Assembly: GCF_033958435.1 (NCBI RefSeq)
Contig: NC_134167.1
Coordinates: 3,678,001-3,742,000, forward strand
Direction of reading: 5' to 3'
Source: Carettochelys insculpta
Lineage: Eukaryota > Chordata > Testudines > Carettochelyidae
DNA: 64,000 nt
The notes under the pieces are model-generated. The model made no database searches, was not told where the DNA came from, and saw only the letters and a list, made by a program, of their open reading frames with translations. A program made the position numbers and the translations under genes. Shown here one piece after another: positions 55,601 to 64,000 of this stretch (within the stretch, counting starts at the first letter, position 1; the number at the start of each line of letters is the position of its first letter).

Positions 55601-56545
55601 TACAATACACCCCTACATTTATAAGTGCAGCGACCCTGTACCCTTCCCAAGGGAAAGGAGTTTAGTTTAGTCTCTATTCTCTTTTGCACCAAATAAGGCT
55701 ACAGTTCTTTAAAATAACTGAATTTTGCAGCCTTTGATGTTTCTCCAAGAATCCCCTGGAAGTCTGCTGCTGGAAAAGAGCTAATCTTAAAGCAACGTGC
55801 AGACATTCTTCACTAAAAGAGCCTAGAAACTTGAATGGGGGGCAGACCTTTTAGGTCCTATCCTGTTCATTCTCCACCCAATTCAAGGTCACCCCCCAGA
55901 GCGCCACTCTCTAGTTTTAAATGCCCCCATTAGTGTAATCGTTTGTCCTCTTTTCTAGAATCTTTGATCAGGAGAGCTTTAAGTGCTTCACAATGTTCCA
56001 GCCTCCCTCCAAGGCAGCTCTGGGGTGAAGCGTAGCTCAGGGCCGTGCTGCCCAACAGAGTAGGATGGGAAGTGAGGAGTCCCTTAGCCAGGGAAATTTG
56101 AGTAGGCAGTCTGTAATTTGGCTGGGACGCAGGAGCAGTTAGCACTCCTGTTCTTATGGAGAGCGCTCCAGTGGAACGGTCAATGACCTCAAGGGACCTT
56201 GCCTGGTGCCAGGGATGAGAGCTTTGCTAGCACAGTGCCCCCTATTGCCATGCTGTGGCATTGGTTCAATGCTGATTCAGAGGGAAGAGTTTCACCTACT
56301 GCTTCACCAGCACCTGTCTGTCCTGTCAGACCCATGTGAGGGTAGTCCAGTGGCTGCTGAGAAAAGTAGGTATCACAAGCAGCCTGTGTGAGCAAGGACT
56401 GCCAGCTCCATCTGAGCCCCATCATGTCTCCAGTTGTGCCAGGGGCCTGGGTACGTGGCAGCCACTGACCGGTACTAGTTCGAGCTCCCCCAGGACCTGT
56501 AGGAATAGGTGCAGAATGGGAAATCTATCCAGTCACCGACACTAC
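55601..56545. other. Unique sequence, no gene recognised
   Basis: Nothing recognised apart from the candidate CTCF motif below. Confidence 0.35.
56233..56248 (-). promoter_or_regulatory. Candidate CTCF binding motif
   Basis: CAGTGCCCCCTATTGC matches the reverse of the CTCF core (YASYGCCMYCTRSTGG) at 14 of 16 positions. Motif match only. Confidence 0.35.
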
Positions 56546-56738
56546 CAGGGTTTCTTCTGTTTTCCCATCCAGTGCAAAATAACTTCTGTTCTGTACACCA
56601 GGGCCTGTGTGGATGTGCACCACCAGTAGAGATCTGTACTGCTGGCTCTGCTCACTGTGGGAACTCTACTAACCAGCTGGGCAGCACCTGAATCTCTCCT
56701 GGGCAGCCATCCACGTACTCCGCTTAAAGGGAACCCTG
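56546..56738 (+). mobile_element. hAT-like CAGKGTTCCCT family, copy 5
   Basis: Starts CAGGGTTTCTTCTG and ends AAAGGGAACCCTG with family interior (TGTTCTGTACACCAG, AACCAGCTGGGCAGCACC). The flanking 8-mers GACACTAC and GACTAGAT do not match well. Confidence 0.8.
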
Positions 56739-56954
56739 GACTAGATTTATTGCATGGGGCAGAGGGGAAGTGTCCCTTGTTCCAATCACGCTCTGTCCCA
56801 GGTCCTTGGGCACTTAGTCTGTCTACACTACAGATGAGACACCTGTGGCTAGCCTGTGCCAGCTAACTCAGGTTTCTCTCAGGCTGCAGGACTGTTTAAT
56901 TGAAATACAGATGTTCAGGCTTGGGCTGCAGCCAGAGCTGTGGGATCATCCCAG
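56739..56954. other. Short unique spacer between hAT-like copies
   Basis: No feature beyond CTTAGTCTGTCTACACTACA near 56812, a lone fold-back-type terminus. Confidence 0.35.
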
Positions 56955-56963
56955 CTCACAAGG

Positions 56964-57139
56964 AATATTTTTTCCATCCATGTGCAGAAAAAATGTTGAT
57001 ATGTACACCAAGGCATGTGCAGATGTGCATGGCCAGGAGAAATGCAGACAGCCGGCTGTGGGCACTGTGCTAATCAGCTGGGCAGCACCTGACTGTCACC
57101 TGGGTGGCTGCTCATGTGCCCAGCTTACACTGAACACTT
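56964..57139 (+). mobile_element. hAT-like CAGKGTTCCCT family, copy 6, left end deleted
   Basis: Flanked by an exact 9-bp direct repeat CTCACAAGG (56955-56963 and 57140-57148), of which 8 would be the hAT duplication. The left terminus lacks the CAGGGTTCCCT bases and begins AATATTTTTTCC. The right terminus is the decayed CTTACACTGAACACTT. Confidence 0.8.
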
Positions 57140-57148
57140 CTCACAAGG

Positions 57149-57469
57149 TCCTAGACCCCAGACTCCAGCCCTAGTGAAACAGGCTTGCAGCCCAAGCCCC
57201 ATGAGCTGCGGCCTGCAGGGGAGCAATTCCTCAGTGCACGCGGGTGGAGGCGCTCACAGAGATACACAGCTTGCACACTCCCATGCTTCCCTTGAGTGAT
57301 GTGGAGGAGGAGCGCCAGGCCAGCGAGTCCTAGTGATTCAGGCAAAATCAGGTTCAGTAATTGGCTCGTCTGGAATTGCACCAGGCACTGAAATGAACTC
57401 CAGCCAGCCAAGGAGCTTGGCACGCACACTGTTTCACAACACTCCTGTGAGCTGGCTCCCATCATAATT
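57149..57469. other. Unique sequence, no gene recognised
   Basis: Nothing recognised. Confidence 0.35.
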
Positions 57470-57598
57470 GTGGATGGGATTCATTACTTATCATCCCCAT
57501 TTTACAAAGGGGAAGTGGAGGCCAGAGGGCTGGTGTTGGAAGCTTTGTGATGTGCTGTGGGGGCAGTAAGTGGTTGAAATGAGTTCTGAGCAAGTCTT
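57470..57598 (-). mobile_element. MIR-like SINE, reverse
   Basis: CATCCCCATTTTACAAAGGG, then GAAGTGGAGGCCAGAGGGC is the reversed MIR 3' part. Confidence 0.55.
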
Positions 57599-57855
57599 AA
57601 GGTCTTGTCCACGTGAGAAAGTTGCACCACTTTTATTCAAGATGTGGGTTTTTTACACCTGTTGAGTTAACCCAAATCACATCCTCATGTGGAGGCTCTT
57701 ACTCTGGTTTCAGGGGTTCTGATTTTCACTTTTTTAACCAATTCCCAGTCCAACCGAATCTAAACAAAATAAAGTTGGTTTAATAAAATCCAGCAGAAGA
57801 GCTTTGCACCAGTTTAACTCAGTTGGTTTGAAGTCCCACCTTAAGTTAAAGTCGT
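57599..57855. mobile_element. Probable decayed MITE
   Basis: Opens AAGGTCTTGTCCACGTGAG, a GTCTACAC-type terminus, and contains GAGTTAACCCAAATC and AACTCAGTTGGTTTGAAGTC, words shared with the hairpin at 46112. The right end is unclear. Confidence 0.35.
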
Positions 57856-58307
57856 ACAGATTTCTCACCCAGGCACGCCTGATTGTAGTTGACGTGGGGA
57901 GGGCTCAGGAAAGAAGACTATAGCAGAAGAAGCAAAAGGCAGGTGTAAGTCAGAGCAGCTCCCTCGTGCATGTGCTCAGCTGAATTCTGCTCTCCTTCCA
58001 CATGGGGTAAAAGTGCAGTATTTGTTGGTTTCTGTGGATCTGAAAACAGAATCTGACACGCGTGTTCTCTCCTTCTCCCAGTCACTTGGCAGGTAAGTTA
58101 TGCCAACTCAGACTTTCACACATTGATAGATGGCTACCTTACACCACTTGTGAATTGGTCCTGGCCAAGCTCACACAATAAGTTGGCTGCAGAGTTGGGT
58201 ACTGAGCTCAGGAGTCCCGAGTCCAAGCTGCCTGTTGGAACTGCATGGCTACCACCTTTTTACTGAAATGTCTATAACAAACTCCTCTGTCAGGCTACTT
58301 TGAATAA
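57856..58307 (-). other. Unique sequence with a reversed MIR
   Basis: 58140-58240 holds AGCTCACACAATAAGTTGGC and ACTGAGCTCAGGAGTCCCGA, reversed MIR-like. Nothing else is recognised. Confidence 0.45.
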
Positions 58308-58840
58308 CATTTTCAAAAGTTCATTGACCTCCAATGAGACTTAGGCCACTGAGAGACAGATTTTCAAGAATCCAAGCATCCATGGAAATTAGGCACTTAA
58401 ATACATTTGAGAATCTGGGGATAGACAACAAAAATGCAGATTTTCAAAAACTCCTACATAGGTTAAGCACCTAACTCCCCTTAATTTCAATGAGAGTCAG
58501 GCACCTAACCTGCTCGAGTACTTTGAAAGAAATCTTTGGAGGTGACTGTCTGGATTTCTAGGTACATAAGCACCTCCAGAAATCTGGCCCAAACACCCAG
58601 ATATTTAAAGCTCTTTAGATGTTGCTGCATTTTTTTTCAAAAGAGAACGCCTAGGAGTCTAATTGCACTGACACCCAATGGAATTTAGACCCCCCCCCAG
58701 TGCCTAAATCCCCTTTTAAAAATCAGACAGGGGCTTCTAAATCCATTGGGCTTTTGCATCATCTGGGCCTGAATTCCTCCATCACCTTTGAAAATGGGAA
58801 TCAGGCTTCTTGAACTCATTTGTGCTTTTGAAAATTCTCT
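58308..58840. repeat. Degenerate array of TTTTCAAAA/GCACCTAA words
   Basis: Words such as ATTTTCAAAAG, AGATTTTCAAG, GATTTTCAAAAACTCC, AGGCACTTAAATAC, AAGCACCTAACTCCC, AGGCACCTAACC, AGTGCCTAAATCCCC and CTTTTGAAAATTC recur in both orientations over about 530 bp. This is an amplified or nested version of a repeat block that also sits inside the MIR-like copies at 22.2 and 28.7 kb. Confidence 0.6.
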
Positions 58841-59739
58841 TCTTTAACGTGAAATGCCAATAGCCTGCTTTAAAGTGCTTTTATCTGCTCAGCATCCAGC
58901 CTGTAACTCTGAAGCGTTTGGGTTATTACATGCAATATTCAGTCCTACTACACTCATTCCACTAGATTAAAATTTTTGCAAAGGGCCAAGCACAGACTTG
59001 ATTTATGTTTATTTTACTAAGATAATAACCTTAAGCATCTCACTCTCTCTAGCATCAGGGCACATCAGACAGACATTAATCTGAATTATAACTAAGCCCA
59101 ACATTACCATATCTTTTATGGTAGTTTTCACCACTTACAACAATCCAGAGGAAAGGAACAGGCATAGTAAGAAGATGATGTTACTACCCTAATAATCAGA
59201 AAAGCGATCGGGGCAAATTGTTGAATGTACTGACCCTGGGAACATAAAGGTAAGCAGCTCTCGTGGTCATGCAAGCCTGGGCTGTGATCTCAGCAAGCAA
59301 CTGAAAACAAAATAAGGAAAGAGCTGATCAGTTCTCAGAAGATCTCTGTGGGATTTCTGGGATGTGGCGTTGGTGATTCAGGAAGCATTGACGTTCCTTT
59401 TGGAGCTAAGGCTGAATCCAGTGCCTCAGTAATTGTACTAAGGGGTGCTCTGCTGTTACAGGTGCTGTGAAAATCCAGGCCCTGAGCTACTCATCAAAGA
59501 TGCTGTGGCTTATTTCACAAGAGATCCAGTGTATGGCCAAATTCCAGCTCAGCAATTATATCCTGTCTCTGTAACTGCCCCGACACTTTCAGATGGATAT
59601 GGGATTCCTTTTCTATCCCACCTAAATTTCAGCCCAATCGGTGAAACTATGAGAGAGTTCAAACTAGAAACAACAAGCATGTGTGCAAGCAGCCTCAGCG
59701 ACAAGTTGTGTTACACACACAGCTCGTTATTAGGAAAGG
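58841..59739. other. Unique sequence, no gene recognised
   Basis: The 141-codon frame at 59445-59870 spans this boundary and runs into a LINE 3' end; it is not called as a gene. Confidence 0.4.
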
Positions 59740-59875
59740 AAATGGTGCTTCACACAGTTAATGGTCAATCTGAAAAATTTGCTGCCCTAGGAGGTCATGG
59801 ACTCAAACCCTGTGGCTGGATTTCATCTTTTAATAGAGGGAAGATTTTACTACTCTTTGGTAATGAGTAATCAAA
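59740..59875 (+). pseudogene. CR1/L3-type LINE 3' fragment
   Basis: GGTGCTTCACACAGTTAATG, TTTGCTGCCCTAGGAGG and AACCCTGTGGCTGGATTTC recall the CR1/L3 3' region ('cttcacacaacgcacagtcaa ... ctgtggaactccttgcc'). Diverged. Confidence 0.45.
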
Positions 59876-60062
59876 TCCCACACCCCAAGGTGTCAGCTGA
59901 CCAATACAGGAGCTGGAAGGACTTTACACTCATACGTAGTGCACTGTATGTTTAGCCGTCTGTATTAAGGGTGGTTTAATACACTCCTCTCAGACATCAA
60001 GGATTATTCATTATAGAGGCAAGATACTGGCCTTGGTGGGGCTAGCGTAGTGATCGGTGCTC
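59876..60062. other. Unique sequence
   Basis: Nothing recognised. Confidence 0.35.
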
Positions 60063-60070
60063 CTGCTAGT

Positions 60071-60260
60071 TTTTTCAGTCCATGTGCAGATTTATTCCAT
60101 CCAGAGACAGAATAAATTTTGTTCTGTGCACTGAGACGTGCAGCTTTGCACCCACAGGAGAAATACACACCTCACCTACCTATGGGCAGTCTCCTAATCA
60201 GCTGGGCAGCACTGGAATCTCTCCTGAGTGGCCACACAAGCTCCCAGCTTACAGGAAACA
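60071..60260 (+). mobile_element. hAT-like CAGKGTTCCCT family, copy 7, left end deleted
   Basis: Flanked by the direct repeat CTGCTAGT (60063-60070 and 60261-60268). As in copy 6, the left CAGGGTTCCCT is missing and the copy begins at the T run. The interior has AATAAATTTTGTTCTGTGC and AATCAGCTGGGCAGCAC, and the right end CTTACAGGAAACA. Confidence 0.75.
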
Positions 60261-60268
60261 CTGCTAGT

Positions 60269-60978
60269 CGTCCAACATACATGCCTTTGGGGGAGCTCTG
60301 ATGTTCAGGTGCCAGGGCAAATCCTCAGCTGATGTAAATAGTCATAGCTTCACCAGTGGTGGTCTGCACCGAAGTGCTCAGCCCTGAAGCTGTCCCTTTG
60401 ATGTCTTAGGGCTGGGCACTTCTAAACTTACTAGGCCCTTTTGAAATCCTTGGTCGGTGTTGCTGCCTATGGCACCAAATACCCTTTCAGTGCTGTCCCA
60501 TGCAGCTTAGCCACAGCAGGGCGATTAAAGGAGGCTCCTTGCCAACGTCCTTGTTTCCTATCCAGACTGGTGCCCAGGATCTTTGCAACATCCTGTGAAC
60601 AAATAATGCCAGCAGCAAGGGACTGCAAAGCCACCCAAAGCCCATCATGTGGAACAGCACAGCTGTCTCCAGGGAAAGCTGGGGAATTCAGTGCTCCCAA
60701 GGAGTTCTTCAGCCCTTCCCCTCCATTAAGCCAGAGCACAGGCATGCTCAGAGATTAACAGTGAGCCTGCGACATGGCCATACTGGGATGCAGTACTGAA
60801 TGGAGCGTAGCGAGGCCCTACAGAGAGAAGCGGGAGGCTCTTGAGCCGCAGACTAATCTCCTGTCATTTACATTCATTAAAACCCATTCACTCAAGATGC
60901 AGCAAAGCTGAGAAATTAGTGACAGGCAGAAAGTTATCCCGAAGTTACCAGGCATCTAAGAGGATAAGAAAGCTCTGT
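60269..60978. other. Unique sequence, no gene recognised
   Basis: Opposing frames at 60441-60758 and 60467-60745, no domain recognised. Confidence 0.4.
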
Positions 60979-61108
60979 CCTAGGGCGACCAGGCATCCCA
61001 ATGTTATCAGGACCATCCTAATATTGGGGGCTTTGTTTTAGATGTGTAATTATAATCCCCTCCCTGCAAAAAATGTTTCCTGATTTTATACGCTTGCTGT
61101 CTGGTCAT
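60979..61108. mobile_element. Short MITE with GGGCGACCAGRCATCCC termini
   Basis: Left CTAGGGCGACCAGGCATCCC and right GCTGTCTGGTCATTCTG are inverted termini. The interior has TTATCAGGACCATCCTAATA and TTGGGGGCTTTG. It resembles a very common reptilian 'ggtgaccagatgtcccgatttta' element. Confidence 0.7.
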
Positions 61109-61644
61109 TCTGCCAGCCATGCTCAATTCTGACCTGGCTGTGTGTGTCCAGTTTCACCAAAGGTCTAAATCCCCCTTTCCCCAAGCACCTGGTGTAAATT
61201 AGAAGTCACTTCCCTTGAGTCACAATCTTGTAAAACCAGTGTGAAAGGAGAGCCGGGCCCCTGGATTCCTTTATCCTGTGGGGTTTAGTGTCCTCAAGCC
61301 ACAGCATGGAAGGGTCAGAAGTCTGGCCTCTGAAAATGATGAAATTGGCTTAAAAATCTTGTAATTTTTTTAAATACATGTTTGGGTTTGCTTTATTTGC
61401 CTCCATGTTTTCTCTACAGCCACCAGAGCAGAAAAATGGTTTTGGAAATGAAAACCAAGCTGCTCATAGATATCCCTGGCTTCCGGGGATGGGGCTTTGA
61501 GAATGTCAGCAAACATTGTGAGACTCACTGTAATATCAGAACAGTTAGCAATACTGTTTATATTTCCTGAAGTGGATGGGTTTGTTTATATTTTAAGAAT
61601 ATAGATGGCATAGCAGGTAGCACAAGAGGTGAAGGAACCAATAT
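61109..61644. other. Unique sequence, no gene recognised
   Basis: Nothing recognised. Confidence 0.35.
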
Positions 61645-61810
61645 CTAGGGAAGCAGGCACTGAGTTAAGCAGCAAGAGATCTGGATTTTATTCCTGGCTG
61701 TGCCACAGACTCACTGTGTGAACCTGGGACAGTTGTTATATAGGCCCCAGTTTTCCTATCTGTAAAATGGAGGTAATGATACTTACTCATCTATGTAAAT
61801 CTGCAGGTGA
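61645..61810 (+). mobile_element. MIR-like SINE
   Basis: TGGCTGTGCCACAGACTCAC, GTGTGAACCTGGGACAGTTG, CCCAGTTTTCCTATCTGTAA and AATGGAGGTAATGATACTTA follow the MIR CORE. Confidence 0.75.
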
Positions 61811-61817
61811 GATGAAC

Positions 61818-62089
61818 TATTCATAAAGTTTAAGGATGGAAGGCACCATTGTTGTCATCTAGTCAGACCTTCTGTATGATGCAGGCTAGAGGACTCCACC
61901 AAAATAATTCCTTGAGCAGGTCTTTCAGAAAAAAATCCCACTGTGCTTTAAAAATGGTTGTCATAGGGAATCCACCATGACCCTCTGTAAGTGGTGTTAA
62001 TTACACTCACTGTCCAAAGTTCACACCTTATTCCAAGCCTGATTTTTTTTTTCTGAATTCTAATTCCAGCCACTGGATCATCATCATGA
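61818..62089 (-). pseudogene. CR1 LINE, reverse, 3' segment
   Basis: Reverse-strand CR1 3' end: GGAAGGCACCATTGTTGTC, ATCTAGTCAGACCTTCTGTA and GGAATCCACCATGACCCTC. It is interrupted at about 62089 and continues at 62355. Confidence 0.8.
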
Positions 62090-62354
62090 CAGGAGCGGGC
62101 AATAAGCAGCCCAAGGGACAAATGTGGCTTGCCAGGATTAGTCCGTAGCAGGCCGCTGGATACTTCATTTACCATCTTGTCTGCAGGTCTGGCACTCACA
62201 ACTCCCATTGGCTGTGGTTTGTTGTTCTCGGCCAATGAGAGCTGTGGGAAGCAGTACCCCAGCCTGTGCCTCTTTCTGCAGCTGACGGGGAGCTGTGAGC
62301 AGCCGTACCTGCAGATGCGCAGGGAAGCACAACAGCAGTTATTCCTCACCCTTG
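62090..62354. mobile_element. hAT-like element inserted in CR1
   Basis: Starts CAGGAGCGGGCAATAAG; the inverted right end is CAAGGGTGAGGAATAAC. The interior has CCATTGGCTGTGGTTTGTTG, GGCCAATGAGAGCTGTGGG, a phrase I recall from a common turtle repeat. Flanking ATCATC words (62077-62082, 62356-62361) suggest a short target duplication, exact to 7 of 8 if read GGATCATC/GTATCATC. Confidence 0.65.
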
Positions 62355-63094
62355 TATCATCCTTTCTGTGCTGGGCTGAAGAGCCCATTATTAATATTTG
62401 TTCCCCGAGGTAGTTGCTTATAGACTGATCAAGTCTATGACCTTCTCTTTGTTAAGCTAAATAGAGTGAGCTCCTTGAGCCTGTCACTGTCCAGCAGGGT
62501 TCCTAACCCTTTAATCCTGCTTGTGGCTCTGCTCTGAGTGCTCCAATTTATCCACACCCTTCTTGAATCGTGGGCACCACAACTGGACACAGCATTCCAG
62601 CAGTGGTCACACCAATGCCAAACAGAAGTAAACTAACCTCTGTGTGCCTCTTGGAGAGTCCCCTGCTTTTGCGCCAACGGACTCTGTTTGCCCTCTTGGC
62701 TGCAGCATCACACTGGGAGCTCATGTTCAACTGATAAGCCACCACGACTCCCTGCGTCCCAGGGTAGGGTCTCCCACCCTGTAGGCATGACCTGCATTCT
62801 CTGATCCTAGATGCATGTTGGCATTTAGCCATATTAACTCTCACATTGTTTGATTGTGTTCCCTTTACCAAGCATTCCAGATTGCTCTACATCCATAGCC
62901 TGTTCTCTTCGTTATTTACAAATCCCTCAATTTTTGTCACATCTGCAAACCTTATCAGTGATATTTTGTTTTCTTCCATGTCATTAATAAAAATGTTTAG
63001 GAGCCTGGGGCCGAGAACTGATCCCTGCAGGACCTGGCTAGAAACACACCTGTCTGATGCTCATTCCTTTTTCACAGTTACATTTTAAGACCTA
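62355..63094 (-). pseudogene. CR1 LINE, reverse, middle segment with RT active-site region
   Basis: Reverse-strand CR1. Positions 62974-63027 encode QGSVLGPRLLNIFINDME (reverse strand), the CR1 RT motif. In the same frame 62932-62949 encodes FADVTK where CR1 has FADDTK, so the second catalytic aspartate is lost. Downstream (lower coordinates) lies the 3' region with CTTCTCTTTGTTAAGC and AAATAGAGTGAG. The copy is dead. Confidence 0.9.
63082..63094. repeat. 13-bp target-site duplication, left
   Basis: ATTTTAAGACCTA, an exact match to 63293-63305. Confidence 0.9.
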
Positions 63095-63292
63095 CTGAAT
63101 AGTGACGGGGTAGTCATGTTAGTCTGTACTCCAACAAAACAAAGCAGCAGAAATGTAGCACTTCAAAGACTAACAACATGATTTATTCAGTGATGAGCTT
63201 TCGTGGGACAGACCCGCTTCTTTTGATCTTGTCATCACTGAATAAACCATTTTGTTAGTCTTTAAAGTGCTACATTTCTGCTGCTTTGTTTT
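63095..63292 (+). mobile_element. Fold-back SINE-like element, copy 4, in CR1
   Basis: A 198-bp element with head GTGACGGGGTAGTCATGTTA, then GTCTGTACTCC, followed by a segment GCAGCAGAAATGTAGCACTT that returns inverted near the 3' end as AAGTGCTACATTTCTGCTGC. An exact 13-bp direct repeat (ATTTTAAGACCTA) flanks it. It is related to 31391-31603 by its head and fold-back plan, but the folded arm differs in sequence. Confidence 0.85.
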
Positions 63293-63957
63293 ATTTTAAG
63301 ACCTATCGGCTATCCAGGTTTTAATGCATATAGCGTGCACCACATTAATTTCATATCTTCCTAGTTTTTAAATGTCAGGCAGTTCCAAGTCAAATGCCTT
63401 ACAAAAATGTAAGTATATTACAACACTGTTACCTTTATCAATCAAACTTCTAAGCTCATCGAAAGAAGATAACAAGTGAGTTTGACAGGATCTATTTACC
63501 AATAATGACATCAACCTCCTTTAATTTTTTATTAACTAAGTCCTGTATTACCTGCTCCATTATCTTGCCAAGACAGATGTTGTACTGACAGGCCTGTAAT
63601 TATCCAGGTCATCCTGTTTCTCCTTTCTAAATTGTGGTGCAATATTAGCTTTCTTCCAGTCTCCTGGAACTTCCCAGTGTTCCACCACTTGTAGAAAATC
63701 AATGGCAAGTGAGTTTCTCATTCAGGTCTTTCACAAGTATTGAGTGCTCTTATCTGGACCTAGTAATTTAAAAATGTCTCACTTTAGGAGCTGCTGTTTG
63801 GATGGGAAAGCATGTTACCACGTGGGCTGATGACACAATCTGTTTTTGCCCAAATATAGAACAGAAATATTTGACCATTTGTGCCTTTCTGCATTACTAC
63901 TAATCCTATAATTTCATATCCTAGTATTCATTCTATCATATGGCGTCGTCCAGGCTG
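63293..63957 (-). pseudogene. CR1 LINE, reverse, 5' segment of the surviving copy
   Basis: Continues the copy at 62355-63094: AAGTCAAATGCCTTACAAAA, TTGACAGGATCTATTTACCA, TTGCCAAGACAGATGTTGTA, GGCCTGTAATTATCCAGGTC and CCAGTCTCCTGGAACTTCCC follow reversed CR1 RT/linker sequence. It is truncated towards 63957, where a plus-strand CR1 begins. Confidence 0.85.
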
Positions 63958-64000
63958 ATTGTGTCCAGTTCTGGAGTCTGCATTTCAGGAAAGATGTGAA
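63958..64000 (+). pseudogene. CR1 LINE, start of a plus-strand copy cut by the window
   Basis: ATTGTGTCCAGTTCTGGAGT, then CATTTCAGGAAAGATGTG, is the same CR1 3' coding region seen at 7061-7100 in copy B. Only 43 bases are in the window. Confidence 0.75.

Noticed and set aside
58308..58840. Possible CRISPR-like array
   Set aside because: Words are degenerate, in both orientations and irregularly spaced, and the genome is eukaryotic.
59445..59870. 141-codon frame, initially protein-like
   Set aside because: Its last third runs into a CR1/L3 3' end and I see no domain in the first part.
60082..60301. Two overlapping frames that resemble peptides from frames at 41.3 and 56.6-57.1 kb
   Set aside because: The similarity is because all lie on copies of the hAT-like non-autonomous family; not a protein family.
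63095..63292. Initially read as a hAT MITE because of inverted repeats
   Set aside because: The exact 13-bp flanking duplication does not fit the 8-bp hAT pattern, so it is reported as SINE-like.

Overview
The window looks like non-coding DNA from a large vertebrate genome. The mix of repeats points to a turtle, or less likely a crocodilian: abundant CR1 LINE fragments, MIR-like CORE-SINEs, a tRNA-derived SINE with a CR1-like tail, and many short hAT-like and fold-back elements opening with turtle-type ends such as GTCTACAC. This assignment rests on remembered repeat families, not on a database search. I found no convincing protein-coding gene. Open frames reach about 218 codons but lack domains, start context or exon structure, and many fall on repeats or overlap on both strands. 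The stretch is best read as intergenic or intronic.

Layout. 1-5.7 kb: mostly unique AT-rich sequence with a fold-back element (1.4-1.7 kb), an MIR and the first hAT-like copy (4.2 kb). 5.7-7.6 kb: two CR1 copies head to tail, the first with an intact FADDTK reverse-transcriptase motif. 8.3-8.7 kb: a fold-back element. 14.2-15.0 kb: a CR1 3' end split by a fold-back element. 17.8-20.1 kb: a CR1 3' end split by an insert, whose sequence recurs inverted at 19.9 kb, around a G-rich minisatellite. 21.7-25 kb and 28.6-30.3 kb: MIRs, hAT-like copies and three related copies of a block I cannot name. 26.7-27.6 kb: an internally deleted CR1. 31.4, 34.3, 43.1 and 63.1 kb: copies of a fold-back SINE-like element, two with 13-14 bp target-site duplications. 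33.6-33.85, 38.4-38.9 and 28.3-28.45 kb: ATTA-rich unique blocks that could be conserved regulatory DNA. 48.9 kb: a tRNA-derived SINE. 49.3 and 55.3 kb: a second unnamed duplicated block. 54.3 kb and 56.5-60.3 kb: more hAT-like elements. 61.8-64.0 kb: a minus-strand CR1 carrying a hAT-like insert and a SINE-like insert, then the start of a plus-strand CR1 cut by the window edge.

How the parts relate. The window records layered transposition: old CR1 and MIR copies serve as targets for later hAT-like and SINE-like insertions. CR1 reverse transcriptase probably moved the tRNA-derived SINE, which ends in CR1-like 3' sequence. The best-supported results are the hAT-like family of seven copies (TIR CAGKGTTCCCT; direct repeats of 8 bp or so at four copies) and the fold-back SINE-like family with long target duplications. 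I found no previously undescribed functional system.
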